DNA of 64,000 nt from an uncultured Amylibacter sp. (GCA_943846615.1 OX044354.1:996359-1060358); one strand, 5' to 3'. Counted from the stretch's first letter, positions 8,078 through 17,460 are shown. Translations and numbers: made by a program. Notes: generated by a model not told the origin, from the sequence alone.

Positions 8078-8562
8078 AGTTTAGTTTTATATGTATTATT
8101 ATTTTCTGTAGCACCTGGATCATCGCCGCAACATTCAACGTAAAAAAAGGTGCAGATGAATATTACCTTTATCGCATTTATAGGGCTGTCGATAGGAACA
8201 CCAACCTTCGTAGTGAGCGATTGCCCACATACAACACGGCAGGAATAATAGTATTTCGTATACTGGGCAACAGCATAACCTCGAAATCCGGTTTTATGGT
8301 AACGAGCTACGAAGGTTGTAAAATTTTTGATATCAAGAATTGGACATGTACTTACGACGATAATTCGTCAACATTTGGCGTTACAAATGGTACCTACTTT
8401 TCGATACTGAATACTACAAAATTCCCGCATCTAGCAAATTTACCTGAGGCAAGACCTATTTCACGGTTTGAATATGTTGTGACAAATTGCAAGTGGTATT
8501 TTTATGAGAGTTTTTTTGTTGGATCATTGCGGTGTGCTATAAGTCCATTTGTGACAAACTAA
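8074..8562 (+). CDS. single-span or secreted cargo protein of unknown function
   Basis: The 162-residue product starts at the ATG of an ATGA overlap with the preceding membrane protein. Residues 1-20 (M-K-F-S-F-I-C-I-I-I-F-C-S-T-W-I-I-A-A-T) form a signal peptide or anchor. The mature part carries several Cys residues, consistent with a disulphide-bonded periplasmic domain. A longer reading from 7813 in this frame would overlap the upstream gene and is rejected. The family is not recognised. Confidence 0.6.
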   Translation: MKFSFICIIIFCSTWIIAATFNVKKGADEYYLYRIYRAVDRNTNLRSERLPTYNTAGIIVFRILGNSITSKSGFMVTSYEGCKIFDIKNWTCTYDDNSSTFGVTNGTYFSILNTTKFPHLANLPEARPISRFEYVVTNCKWYFYESFFVGSLRCAISPFVTN

Positions 8563-8683
8563 GACAGAACTTACACAAGAAGCTCGCCAAAATCTAATCA
8601 CGCGGTGTTGAAAAGAGTAGCTGGCAGTGCATTGCTATCAACTTCTGTATTGGGATGCTGAACCTTTAAGGAGGGTAATATTG

Positions 8684-9682
8684 ATGGAAAAGCTGTTTAA
8701 GATAATGGTCGCTGCATTGCTAATATTGCCATCAGGGGGCGTGGCAAAAATACCACCCACTTGGGCCGAGGCAATCGCAGATGTGGAAAAGCTACTTCAA
8801 GAATATTTGCGTAAGTCTGATGAACTCCTCAGAGCCAACGATCCACGGTATGCCGAGTTAAATTTTACTCCGCTTTCTTATGCGGGCCTTCAGTATAGGC
8901 TGTGGTACTTCCAAGAACATCAGTGCGCAATACTGGGTCGAATGTTGGCAAAGGCCGAATACATTGGTCATCTAGAACCACCTCAACCTCCACTGTCGGC
9001 GTCTCTGAACGAGGTCTGGGGAGCAGCTATGTCGCTCGATACTTGGGTTTATACTGTTAAAAGACTGGTCGAATTGCCGATAGCCGAACGTGCGCAAGTT
9101 TGGAATTTGGAGTGTGTTGGCAAGCACGGTATTCCCGATAAGATTTGGGATCACCGAGGGCAAGGCAAAGTATTCATGCAAGTGAACGGTGCTTACATTG
9201 ATGTATATGGAGACGTTGTAGACGGGTTCTATGAACAACTTCTATACGTTCTAAACGCAAATCCTCAAGTGACTCATGTCAGCCTTGGTAGCGGTGGCGG
9301 GAACGTAAGAGACGCCGTTTTAGCAGGATATGAAATTCGAAAGAGAGGCCTCAGCACTCAACTTTCAGGGCCGTGCTATTCAGCTTGCCCACTCGTTTTT
9401 ATTGGTGGAGAACGGCGCATAGTAATGCGTCCATTCCCATCTCTTGGCTTTCATCGAATGTACAATGACGATGGCCCCTTGCCTTTAGATGACAGATTCT
9501 ATGACTTGGTAGCTGTCTACGCGAAGGAGATGGGAGTGGACGCCCGTTGGTTAATTTCTCAAATGTACAAAGCTCTACCAGAAGACATGAACATACTAGG
9601 CGACAACCTAACTGAAAGAGATGAACTTTGTAGGCGCAGAATAGTTACAGGGTATCAGGGGATAGGTTCTCGGGTGTGCTAA
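8684..9682 (+). CDS. exported ClpP-fold (COG3904-like) putative serine protease
   Basis: The 332-residue protein has a signal peptide (M-E-K-L-F-K-I-M-V-A-A-L-L-I-L, cleavage near G-V-A), a helical region of about 140 residues, then a ClpP/crotonase-like domain (about 160-300). Diagnostic segments are G-S-G-G-G-N-V-R-D-A (oxyanion region, about 202-211), C-Y-S-A-C-P-L-V-F-I-G-G with S233 as candidate nucleophile, and L-G-F-H with H257 as candidate base. This is the pattern of periplasmic ClpP-like proteins; substrates are unknown. AAGGAGGG 9 nt upstream supports the ATG at 8684. It follows the two membrane-protein genes. Confidence 0.75.
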   Translation: MEKLFKIMVAALLILPSGGVAKIPPTWAEAIADVEKLLQEYLRKSDELLRANDPRYAELNFTPLSYAGLQYRLWYFQEHQCAILGRMLAKAEYIGHLEPPQPPLSASLNEVWGAAMSLDTWVYTVKRLVELPIAERAQVWNLECVGKHGIPDKIWDHRGQGKVFMQVNGAYIDVYGDVVDGFYEQLLYVLNANPQVTHVSLGSGGGNVRDAVLAGYEIRKRGLSTQLSGPCYSACPLVFIGGERRIVMRPFPSLGFHRMYNDDGPLPLDDRFYDLVAVYAKEMGVDARWLISQMYKALPEDMNILGDNLTERDELCRRRIVTGYQGIGSRVC

Positions 9683-9694
9683 GCAGGTAGAATA

Positions 9695-9958
9695 TTACAG
9701 ACACAAATAAAGACTATAGTTCTCATATGTCTGCGAGTTGCTGCGTGTAGACGCATATTCCGCCCGGCTCTTTCCACCTGTTCTGCAAATTCTAGTAGCT
9801 TCTGCTAGCGATGCGGCTCGAGCCTCTTCAGGGTTGCTTAGTTGCGAAGTCACCACGGTGACACTTGCACCATTATAATCTGAAACAATTGGTTCAGCTG
9901 GAATGCATGCTGTCAACAAAACTCCGACAGCGGCAAAAGTAATTGTTTTATAAATCAT
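9695..9958 (-). CDS. small lipoprotein of element cargo
   Basis: The 87-residue protein has a lipoprotein signal peptide, M-I-Y-K-T-I-T-F-A-A-V-G-V-L-L-T-A-C, with lipobox L-T-A-C. The mature part contains two more Cys residues. AGAGG precedes the ATG at 9958; upstream in-frame codons to 10018 lack support. It is convergent with the ClpP-fold gene. Small lipoproteins of mobile elements sometimes act in surface or entry exclusion; that is only a possibility here. Confidence 0.65.
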   Translation of the reverse strand: MIYKTITFAAVGVLLTACIPAEPIVSDYNGASVTVVTSQLSNPEEARAASLAEATRICRTGGKSRAEYASTRSNSQTYENYSLYLCL

Positions 9959-10496
9959 TGTAATCCTCTTAACATTTAAAATGTAAATTAACTCTACTAT
10001 AGAAATGCGGTGAAACAACCCCTAACCATTGTAATTACAATATTATGCTAATCACACTTTAAAAATGCCTATTTTTAGCTTCATGGATTAATGTAGATTC
10101 TCACCGATTTGGTAACTGATTATAATTGCTCTGTACCGTCCATGGAAACCATTTGTGCATCTATAATACTAGAACATCAGCAAACAAAAACGATGAAGAA
10201 TTGTCCCCAACGTAGATCCAAAAATACATTAATACTATTATCCAGTTCGGCAACTTTTTCTTTCAATAGCTCATCATATTTTTGACGAACTAGCTCCTTG
10301 TGTCCGTCATCATATTGTTAGAACACTTCTTTATATCCGTTCTATAGATGAGATTAGAAGCAAACAGTTCCTGAAACAGTCTCAATTCGCCTTAGAAATA
10401 GTTTTGACCTGAAATTAGCTACTGAGAAAACAACCTAAATATGATTGCCGGCGACGGCGGAACAGCGGGTTAGTTTAACCTTATACATCAAACGAA

Positions 10497-10521
10497 AGCC
10501 CTGTTTTGCAGGGCTTTTTTT
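10497..10521 (+). terminator. Rho-independent terminator at element right end
   Basis: AGCCCTG, a TTTTG-type loop and CAGGGCT are followed by a run of T residues. It reads on the plus strand, towards the element boundary, and may shield the tRNA-Leu region from element transcription. Confidence 0.75.
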
Positions 10522-10663
10522 GCTTAAAGGTAATTCATCCATTCTTGCGCAACAGCACCAATAAATTTCTATACTCGGATAGCCCCACCTTTTCCTAGAG
10601 GCAATAAAAGGTATTCAAGATATGGCGGTAGTAAGCATCGGTTGCAAATCTACCGATTACAGT

Positions 10664-10686
10664 TTGGGGGGTTAATTGGGGGGTAC
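10664..10686. repeat. candidate integrase arm-type sites, right end
   Basis: Two TTGGGGGG-containing repeats start at 10664 and 10676, 12 bp apart, about 50 bp inside the right att core. They mirror the pair at 1885/1897. Repetition is seen; integrase binding is inferred. Confidence 0.5.
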
Positions 10687-10735
10687 ATTCATTAGAATGA
10701 AAAAATTACTCTTTAGTATCAAGAGGTTGTAATCT

Positions 10736-10754
10736 TTTCGTGGTGCGAGCGGGG
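10736..10754. other. attR core within tRNA-Leu 3' end
   Basis: Identical to 1748-1766. It overlaps the last 14 nt of the tRNA-Leu gene including the encoded CCA, so integration restores a functional tRNA. Confidence 0.85.
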
Positions 10755-10826
10755 GGACTTGAACCCCCACGCCCATACGGACAACAGATTTTAAGTCTGG
10801 CGCGTCTACCATTCCGCCACGCTCGC
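10741..10826 (-). tRNA. tRNA-Leu (anticodon UAA)
   Basis: On the minus strand the 86-nt sequence has acceptor GCGAGCG pairing with CGCTCGC, anticodon stem CCAGA/TCTG around a loop with TAA, a long variable arm typical of class II tRNAs, a GGTTCAAGTCC T-arm and an encoded CCA. It serves as the integration site of the adjacent element and remains intact. Confidence 0.95.
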
Positions 10827-10873
10827 ATCACCTGCGCTTTGTGGCCTTTTCAATCTGATTTGTAAATGTCGAT

Positions 10874-11797
10874 TTAGAAAAAATCTGAACCCATTTTTGC
10901 GCGGAACCGGGCAGCCATTTCAATTGCCTGCTTTTCACCATCCACAGCAGCGCATGTAATGTCGTCATCCACTGCTTCGGATCCATCTGGGCGAATAACC
11001 TGTCCACGTAAACGCATTTGATCGCCATCCAATTCGGCCAACCCAGCGATCGGTGTCTGACACGAACCATCCAGCCCCTTCAACAACGCACGTTCCGCCG
11101 CCAACCGCAGGGTCGCACGCGCGTCATTAATTTCGGCCAACATCGCGCTGACCTCTGCATCATCGATACGATGTTCGATCCCAATGCACCCCTGCGCAAT
11201 CGCTGGCAACATATCATCAACCTCAATTGGGTTAGATACTTCGGAACGCCCTAAACGATTTAACCCCGCACATGCCAAAAACGTCGCATCGGCTACACCC
11301 TCGTCCAATTTACGCAGGCGTGTTTGTACATTACCGCGAAATTCCACGATGTTTAGATCGGGCCGACGATGCAACAATTGCGCACGACGGCGCAAACTTG
11401 ATGTACCAACGGTGGCACCTTCGGGCAATTCGGCAATCGTTTTATATTTCGGCGAAATAAATGCATCACGCACATCTTCGCGCGGTAAATAGCAATCCAA
11501 TACCAACCCCGCAGGGCATTCAACGGGCATATCCTTCATCGAATGCACAGCAATATCAATGTCACCCGCCAACATCGCATCTTCGATTTCCAGTGTGAAC
11601 AACCCCTTACCGCCAATCTCACTCAACGCGCGATCCTGCACGCGGTCACCGGTGGTTTGGATCACTTGGATACGAAAATTGTCTTCGTCCATGCCAGTGG
11701 AACGGATCAAGCGCCCCATGGTTTCATGGGCCTGCGCCAAGGCCAGCGGTGAACCGCGTGTGCCAATCGTCAACGGGGAATTTGGTGTAAATCTCAT
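10874..11797 (-). CDS. hemC: porphobilinogen deaminase (hydroxymethylbilane synthase)
   Basis: The 307-residue cytosolic enzyme polymerises four porphobilinogen molecules to hydroxymethylbilane in haem and bacteriochlorophyll synthesis. Seen in order: I-G-T-R-G-S-P-L-A-L-A-Q (11-22), D-I-A-V-H-S-M-K-D-M-P (81-91), G-T-S-S-L-R-R-R-A-Q and L-D-G-S-C-Q-T-P-I-A, with C246 as the dipyrromethane-cofactor Cys. Length and motifs are those of the full family. It is divergent from hemE, with 85 bp between the starts, a common alphaproteobacterial arrangement that allows shared control. Confidence 0.97.
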   Translation of the reverse strand: MRFTPNSPLTIGTRGSPLALAQAHETMGRLIRSTGMDEDNFRIQVIQTTGDRVQDRALSEIGGKGLFTLEIEDAMLAGDIDIAVHSMKDMPVECPAGLVLDCYLPREDVRDAFISPKYKTIAELPEGATVGTSSLRRRAQLLHRRPDLNIVEFRGNVQTRLRKLDEGVADATFLACAGLNRLGRSEVSNPIEVDDMLPAIAQGCIGIEHRIDDAEVSAMLAEINDARATLRLAAERALLKGLDGSCQTPIAGLAELDGDQMRLRGQVIRPDGSEAVDDDITCAAVDGEKQAIEMAARFRAKMGSDFF

Positions 11798-11882
11798 ATC
11801 TGTTTCTTAACCGCCTGCGGCATTCGCATCAATGGGCATGATTGCACTTTCCCCTGTGACACATCCTCGCTAAAACCACTTT

Positions 11883-12923
11883 ATGGAAAAGAACAAAAAA
11901 CTACTTATTCGCGCCCTAAACGGGGAAACTTTGCCAACGCCACCCATCTGGATGATGCGCCAAGCGGGCCGTTATTTGCCAGAATACAAGGCAACACGTG
12001 CTCAGGCAGGTGATTTTTTGTCCCTTTGCTACAATCCAGAGCTGGCAACAGAGGTCACTCAACAACCCATCCGCCGTTACGGTTTTGATGCGGCGATTCT
12101 TTTTGCGGATATCTTGCTGATTCCACAGGCATTGGGAGCGAAGCTGTGGTTTGTTACGGGCGAAGGGCCGCGTTTATCCACAATCACATCGCAAGCGGAC
12201 TTTGACGCCCTTGGACCTGTCGATGATATCGATGCCGTTCTTTCACCCATCTATGAAACCGTTGGCAAGCTGTCGCGTGAACTTCCCGATGAAACCACAT
12301 TGATCGGTTTCGCAGGCGCACCGTGGACAGTGGCCACATATATGATTGCGGGTCGCGGCACGCCGGACCAAGGCCCAGCATTGGCCTTGATCGAAAACGA
12401 ACCTGCCGTGTTCGACGCCTTGATGGACAAAATCACCGAAGCCACGATCCATTACATGTCGCGCCAAATTGATGCTGGCGCTGAAGTTGTGAAAATCTTC
12501 GACAGCTGGGCGGGATCACTAAAGGGCGATTTGTTTGATCGTTATTCAACAGCGCCGGCAAAACGTATTACTGCGGAACTGCGCGCGCGCCATCCAGACG
12601 TAAAAATCATCGGCTTCCCTCGCGGCGCCACAAATGATGGTTACATCAGCTACGCACGCGAAACTGGCGTAGATTGTGTGGCGATTGACAGTTCGGTCGA
12701 TACTCAATGGGCGGCTGACAACTTGCAAAAAATCACCTGTGTTCAGGGCAACCTTGATCAAACATTGCTGGTGTCAGGCGGTGAAAAGCTGACCTCAGAA
12801 ACAAAACGCATCGTCAAAACCCTGTCCAATGGCCCACATATTTTCAACCTCGGTCACGGTATCACACCCGATGCAGACCCCGAAAACGTTACACGGATGA
12901 TCAACGCCGTGCGGGATGAATAG
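11883..12923 (+). CDS. hemE: uroporphyrinogen decarboxylase
   Basis: The 346-residue enzyme removes four carboxyl groups from uroporphyrinogen III to give coproporphyrinogen III. The N-terminal signature [16 protein letters not shown] and the second signature [12 protein letters not shown] are intact, as is the D-S-W-A-G segment. It acts two steps after HemC and is transcribed divergently from it. The stop overlaps the start of the downstream permease by 8 nt (ATGAATAG). Confidence 0.97.
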   Translation: MEKNKKLLIRALNGETLPTPPIWMMRQAGRYLPEYKATRAQAGDFLSLCYNPELATEVTQQPIRRYGFDAAILFADILLIPQALGAKLWFVTGEGPRLSTITSQADFDALGPVDDIDAVLSPIYETVGKLSRELPDETTLIGFAGAPWTVATYMIAGRGTPDQGPALALIENEPAVFDALMDKITEATIHYMSRQIDAGAEVVKIFDSWAGSLKGDLFDRYSTAPAKRITAELRARHPDVKIIGFPRGATNDGYISYARETGVDCVAIDSSVDTQWAADNLQKITCVQGNLDQTLLVSGGEKLTSETKRIVKTLSNGPHIFNLGHGITPDADPENVTRMINAVRDE

Positions 12924-13803
12924 GCAACCACAGCAATTTGAAAACTGGCGCGGCATGGTCTGGGCCCTGCTCGCCGTATTAACCGCCAGTGCCATGAGCA
13001 TGGCAGTACGCGGTGCATCGCTGGAAATCGATACACGGTTGATCGTATTACACCGCTTCTTGGTCGGCGTAGCGATCCTTCTGACACTCGTAGTGTTATC
13101 CCCCAAAATCCGTTCCGAGGTTCGCTTTAGTGATCCCAAAGGCCACATAATCCGCGGCGTCCTGATCGGCCTATCGACGCTTGGTGGCTTCTATGCGCTT
13201 GCGCATATCGAACTGGCGGCGGCCACTGTCCTATTCGGCCTCGCCCCCATATTTGCGGTGCTAATCTCACTGTTCTTCGGGCAAACCATCGGTATCCGTC
13301 GTATCATGGCAATCATAGCTGGCTTCATCGGCGCCTTAATCATCGTCGATCCTCGCGCAGAATGGGAACCTGGAATGCTGGCCGCGCTATCCTCTGCGCT
13401 GTTCTTTGGCACGGCGCTGGCAATGTCACGCGGGTTGGCCCAGCGCGACGGCACGTTTTCCACACTACTATCAACCACAATCATGACAACGATTGTTGCC
13501 ATCATCGCATCGATCCCCGTCTTTGAGTGGCCTACGGGAATATCATTGTGGTTCTGGCTCTCTATTTTAATCCTTACGGGATTGGCACGCCAATTCGCAG
13601 ATATCCAAGCGTACAAATTCGCCGAAGCCGCCGTTCTGGCCCCGATATTCTACCTTCGTCTGATCTTCATTGCTATTGGCGGCTATATATTGTTCGATGA
13701 AACCCCCAGCCTTAACACATGGATCGGTGCAGGCATTGTGATCAGCGCAACCCTGTACATGACCTATCGCGAACGTCAGTTGGAAAAGCAGGGGAAGTCT
13801 TAA
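12916..13803 (+). CDS. EamA/DMT-superfamily permease
   Basis: The 295-residue protein has about ten hydrophobic helices in two EamA repeats (about 10-140 and 155-285), each ending with the G-A-x-I-I-V / A-G-I-V-I-S-A type of helix. Such inner-membrane proteins export metabolites or amino acids; the substrate is not evident. It overlaps hemE by 8 nt and so is coupled to it, but a haem-pathway role is not implied by the sequence. Confidence 0.9.
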   Translation: MNRQPQQFENWRGMVWALLAVLTASAMSMAVRGASLEIDTRLIVLHRFLVGVAILLTLVVLSPKIRSEVRFSDPKGHIIRGVLIGLSTLGGFYALAHIELAAATVLFGLAPIFAVLISLFFGQTIGIRRIMAIIAGFIGALIIVDPRAEWEPGMLAALSSALFFGTALAMSRGLAQRDGTFSTLLSTTIMTTIVAIIASIPVFEWPTGISLWFWLSILILTGLARQFADIQAYKFAEAAVLAPIFYLRLIFIAIGGYILFDETPSLNTWIGAGIVISATLYMTYRERQLEKQGKS

Positions 13804-13826
13804 ACCGACCTACACACTCACCCAAC

Positions 13827-14519
13827 TCAGAGTTTGAAAACATCCATCCATTCACCCGTCTCGACGCGGTAATTGTGGGTCTTTGATAAATGATGAATGA
13901 CAGAACGCATATGTCCAGCGCCATATATAATCCCTATACATTCGCCCTTGCCTGCGCGGGATTCAATCTGTTCATCAATTACCCCTAGAAGATGGGCATC
14001 CCTCTGGTCGATAATCAACTCGTGAAAGCTTTGAAACCGATCATCCATAAACTCCTCGCGGTCCTCGACAAGTTCAAGACTAAGGTGTTGCGCGAGCATT
14101 TTACGCGTTGCAAAAAACCTCATATAAATTCCGAAAAAAAATGCAAGTTGCGGTACAATATAACGTTCCCAAAATGGTAAGCTACGCCACTCAGCTTCGA
14201 ACTCTTCCCCCTTAATATCCGCCAGAACCATTCTATCCTTGATCGCAGAAGTATCCATAGTCGATTGCGAAACCAAGTTCAGCTTCTTACTCTTTACCAT
14301 CTGCATATACGATTGCGTTACACGCCGCGTGATAGGGCTTCTCACCCCCTCAAAAAGAATAACATCACACACCAAAAGCCGTTCCAAAACCTCTTCATAA
14401 AACTGTGGCTCAGCAATATGTACCATAGGGAAAAGAAGAATTTTATCTTGCGTTTCTACATTCACAAACGACCACGCGGCGCTCCGCACGCCTAAAACAG
14501 ATGTTTCAATTATTTGCAT
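13827..14519 (-). CDS. TraB/PrgY (GumN/TIKI-like) family protein
   Basis: The 230-residue protein shows the family landmarks: L-L-F-P-M-V-H-I-A-E-P-Q-F-Y near the N-terminus, V-I-L-F-E-G-V, I-D-Q-R-D-A-H-L and I-I-Y-G-A-G-H-M near the C-terminus. Relatives include PrgY, which limits peptide pheromone activity, and TIKI metalloproteases; the conserved His, Glu and Asp residues would be metal ligands. A hydrophobic patch around 120-135 may be membrane-associated. The 3' end converges with the EamA gene. Function here is unknown. Confidence 0.75.
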   Translation of the reverse strand: MQIIETSVLGVRSAAWSFVNVETQDKILLFPMVHIAEPQFYEEVLERLLVCDVILFEGVRSPITRRVTQSYMQMVKSKKLNLVSQSTMDTSAIKDRMVLADIKGEEFEAEWRSLPFWERYIVPQLAFFFGIYMRFFATRKMLAQHLSLELVEDREEFMDDRFQSFHELIIDQRDAHLLGVIDEQIESRAGKGECIGIIYGAGHMRSVIHHLSKTHNYRVETGEWMDVFKL

Positions 14520-14556
14520 ATTTAAAGCTCCTGATCTTTAAATATAGAAAATCAAA

Positions 14557-15153
14557 TCAAACAGATTTACGCGCATTCAGCGCCGCCGAAATCGTACCAT
14601 CGTCCAGATAATCCAATTCACCGCCAATCGGCACACCTTGGGCCAGTGACGTTACAGCCACATCCATATCATCCAGCTGATCCGCAATATAATGTGCGGT
14701 CGTCTGCCCATCCACCGTGGCATTCAACGCCAAAACAACCTCGGAAACGCCTTCGCCCTTCACACGGTTCACCAAATGTGGGATGCGCAATTCCTCGGGG
14801 CCGACACCGTCTAGTGCGGACAGGTTTCCACCCAGTACATGATAGCGCCCCTTGAACACATTGGATCGCTCCATCGCCCATAAATCCGCCACATCCTCGA
14901 CCACACAAATCTGCCCGTTGGCGCGCTTGCCCGCCAAACAAATATCACACACATCCGCTGTACCGATGTTCCCGCAATTCGCACATTCGCGTGCGGATTG
15001 CGCAACATTGAACAGCGCATCAGAAAGCGGAGACAGCAAAATATCTCGCTTCTTAATCAGCTGCAAAACCGCACGGCGCGCCGATCGCGGTCCCAGCCCC
15101 GGCAACTTCGCCATAAGCGCGATCAATACATCAATGTCGTGATTATCAGACAC
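14557..15153 (-). CDS. recR: recombination mediator RecR
   Basis: The 198-residue protein has the N-terminal helix-hairpin-helix ([11 protein letters not shown]), a four-Cys zinc finger (C-A-N-C-G ... C-D-I-C), a Toprim domain starting [10 protein letters not shown] and a C-terminal Walker-B-like [15 protein letters not shown] segment. RecR with RecF/RecO loads RecA at single-strand gaps. It lies downstream of dnaX and the YbaB gene, the classical conserved cluster. Confidence 0.97.
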   Translation of the reverse strand: MSDNHDIDVLIALMAKLPGLGPRSARRAVLQLIKKRDILLSPLSDALFNVAQSARECANCGNIGTADVCDICLAGKRANGQICVVEDVADLWAMERSNVFKGRYHVLGGNLSALDGVGPEELRIPHLVNRVKGEGVSEVVLALNATVDGQTTAHYIADQLDDMDVAVTSLAQGVPIGGELDYLDDGTISAALNARKSV

Positions 15154-15166
15154 AGTTATGAGCCAT

Positions 15167-15511
15167 TTAGAATGGCAACTTCATACCTTCAGGCAGGTTC
15201 AGCCCTTCGGTCAATTTACCCATCTCGGCCTTGGCCTTGGCATCCGCTTTGTCCTTGCCGTCCTTCAACGCCGCAATAATCAAATCTTCAACCACTTCTT
15301 TGTCGTCTGGACTGAAAATAGACGGATCAATATTTAACGCCTTCACTTCGCCCTTACCGTTAACACGGCACGTCACCAAACCAGCACCCGCCTCGCCGTC
15401 GACTTCCATCTCGGCAATTGTTGCTTGTGCATCTTCCATTTTGGATTGCATCTCTTTGGCCTGCGCCATCATCTTGGCCATATCGCCCAAGCCACCTAAA
15501 CCTTTTAGCAT
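15167..15511 (-). CDS. YbaB/EbfC nucleoid-associated protein
   Basis: The 114-residue protein has the [18 protein letters not shown] amphipathic helix, a central [13 protein letters not shown] beta region and a C-terminal helix ending in M-G-K-L-T-E-G. YbaB/EbfC dimers bind and bridge DNA. The gene lies 12 nt after dnaX and 13 nt before recR, so the three are one operon. Confidence 0.95.
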   Translation of the reverse strand: MLKGLGGLGDMAKMMAQAKEMQSKMEDAQATIAEMEVDGEAGAGLVTCRVNGKGEVKALNIDPSIFSPDDKEVVEDLIIAALKDGKDKADAKAKAEMGKLTEGLNLPEGMKLPF

Positions 15512-15523
15512 TCCTGCTCTCCT

Positions 15524-17293
15524 TTAATCATCCTCAAACGGATCCCAGTCATCATCTTCCTCTGGAATCTCTTCTAATATTCCGTCCGCCGCCATCTGTT
15601 CCAGCGTACGCACATCGCGAATCTCTGCATCAGGAAACGCCAATAACGTCGCCTGAACCAATGGATGCGCATGGACCTTGGCATGCAAATCATCACGTGC
15701 CTCGGCGTTTTGTTCGGCAACAGTGGCACCGCCACCCTCGTTCACCAAGCTCATACCCCAACGGGCACCTGTCCAATCTTGCAGTCGTTTCGCCAACCGT
15801 TGCGCCAAATCATTGGGCGCACCATCAACGGGTTGAAACTCCAAACGACCCGGTGAATATTTCACAACACGGACGTAATTTTCCACATCCGTCAACAATT
15901 TCATATCGCGCCGCGCACGGATCAATTCCAAAACCTGCTCAAACCGTTCGAACCGCGCCAACGCCGCAACATCGGGTTCCTGCGCCAACGCCGTCGCCGC
16001 GCCACCTTGGATCACCGCCGTGGGGCCGCCATTCGGGGACTGTCCAACAGATTGCCCCGATGCGCCACCGCCAATAGAACCACCCATCGGCACACCACCA
16101 CCGCCGCCACTTGGCGCGGGTGGTTGCGGATCATTTTGCAATTTCTTGATCAATTCTTCTGGGCTGGGCAGATCGGCAACATGCGTTAATCGAATGATCG
16201 CCATTTCCGCCGCCATCATCGCATTTGGCGCCGCCGCAACTTCTTCCATTGCCTTCAGCAACATTTGCCACATCCGTGTCATTGCGCGCATTGGCAAATC
16301 TGCCGCCGCAGCTTTGCCACGTTCGCGCTCGTCTGGCGAAACGGTCGGATCATCTGCCGCCTCTGGCGAGATTTTTATCACCGAAACCCAATGAGTAATC
16401 TCTGCCAAATCACGCAACACCGCCATCGGATCGGCACCATCGGCATATTGCCCAGACAATTCCTGTAATGCCTTATCGGCCTGCCCGCGCATAATCATGT
16501 CGAACAAATCCAAAACGCGTCCGCGATCCGCCAGTCCCAACATTGCACGCACTTGATCGGCGGTGGTTTCCCCTGCACCATGTGCAATCGCCTGATCCAA
16601 CAATGAAATTGCATCACGCGCAGAACCTTCGCCCGCGCGCACGATCAATGCCATCGCGTCATCGTTAATCTGCGCATTCTCGCTATCGGCAATGCGCTTC
16701 ATCAATCCCAGCATCACTTCCGGTTCAATCCGCCGCAAATCAAAACGCTGACAACGTGACAAGACCGTCACGGGAATCTTGCGGATTTCGGTGGTGGCGA
16801 AAATGAATTTCACATGTTCTGGCGGCTCTTCCAACGTTTTGAGCAGCGCGTTAAACGCACTGGTCGATAACATGTGAACCTCATCGATGATGTAAATCTT
16901 GAACCTTGCTGATGTGGCGGCGTAATGCACGCTCTCGATAATCTCGCGAATATCACCAACACCTGTGCGCGATGCGGCATCCATTTCCATTACATCAACA
17001 TGGCGACCTTCCATGATGGATTTACAATGCTCGCACACACCACATGGTTCCGTCGTCGGCCCGCCGTTCCCATCGGCACCGATACAATTCATGCCCTTGG
17101 CAATAATACGCGCCGTGGTGGTTTTACCCGTGCCGCGAATCCCTGTCATCACAAATGCATGGGCAATACGATCCGCCTCAAACGCATTTTTCAACGTGCG
17201 CACCATGGCATCTTGGCCCACCATATCGGCGAATGTCTCGGGGCGGTATTTACGCGCTAAAACTTGATACGTTGTATTTTCGGAATCGCTCAT
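15524..17293 (-). CDS. dnaX: DNA polymerase III subunit gamma/tau
   Basis: The 589-residue clamp-loader ATPase has Walker A G-T-G-K-T-T-T (about 54-60), a Cys zinc module (C-G-V-C-E-H-C), Walker B Y-I-I-D-E-V-H-M-L-S, sensor 1 A-T-T-E and an arginine finger S-R-C. A Gly/Pro-rich linker (about 395-440) leads to a tau-type C-terminal domain that contacts helicase and polymerase in the replisome. It heads dnaX-ybaB-recR. I did not identify a programmed frameshift site that would yield a separate gamma form. Confidence 0.96.
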   Translation of the reverse strand: MSDSENTTYQVLARKYRPETFADMVGQDAMVRTLKNAFEADRIAHAFVMTGIRGTGKTTTARIIAKGMNCIGADGNGGPTTEPCGVCEHCKSIMEGRHVDVMEMDAASRTGVGDIREIIESVHYAATSARFKIYIIDEVHMLSTSAFNALLKTLEEPPEHVKFIFATTEIRKIPVTVLSRCQRFDLRRIEPEVMLGLMKRIADSENAQINDDAMALIVRAGEGSARDAISLLDQAIAHGAGETTADQVRAMLGLADRGRVLDLFDMIMRGQADKALQELSGQYADGADPMAVLRDLAEITHWVSVIKISPEAADDPTVSPDERERGKAAAADLPMRAMTRMWQMLLKAMEEVAAAPNAMMAAEMAIIRLTHVADLPSPEELIKKLQNDPQPPAPSGGGGGVPMGGSIGGGASGQSVGQSPNGGPTAVIQGGAATALAQEPDVAALARFERFEQVLELIRARRDMKLLTDVENYVRVVKYSPGRLEFQPVDGAPNDLAQRLAKRLQDWTGARWGMSLVNEGGGATVAEQNAEARDDLHAKVHAHPLVQATLLAFPDAEIRDVRTLEQMAADGILEEIPEEDDDWDPFEDD

Positions 17294-17460
17294 ATTATCC
17301 AGTCACCTCGTCTTGGACGACTTTACGTCCAAGCGCGTTTGATTGCCAGTACCTTTGATCAGATCAGCCACACGTTTTCCGCCATTCATGTTGATCTGTA
17401 TCAATGACAACCGCCCAAAACGATGCATCATTGATCCGAGATCAACGAAAGGCTTAGAAA

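Larger units (their letters stand above)
9959..10740. other. right-end intergenic region of the element
   Basis: No credible gene is visible in about 780 bp. It contains a hairpin terminator (10497-10521), the right arm-type repeat pair (10664-10686) and the att core. The base composition is A+T-rich relative to the host DNA that follows. Confidence 0.6.
1748..10754. mobile_element. integrated satellite-like element in tRNA-Leu(UAA), about 9.0 kb
   Basis: A 19-bp sequence, TTTCGTGGTGCGAGCGGGG, occurs at 1748-1766 and again at 10736-10754, a period of 8,988 bp. The right copy covers the encoded CCA end and acceptor arm of an intact tRNA-Leu gene; the left copy is an orphan tRNA 3' end. A tyrosine integrase lies 147 bp inside the left copy. 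Contents: integrase, AlpA-like regulator, replication-like module, XRE regulator, then accessory genes. No capsid, portal, tail or conjugation genes are visible, so it is a phage-satellite-like element or a small genomic island rather than a prophage or ICE. Confidence 0.88.

Noticed and set aside
15418..17358. Several long plus-strand frames opposite dnaX and ybaB
   Set aside because: They are antisense shadows of strongly conserved genes, with Pro/His/Arg-rich composition typical of such artefacts.
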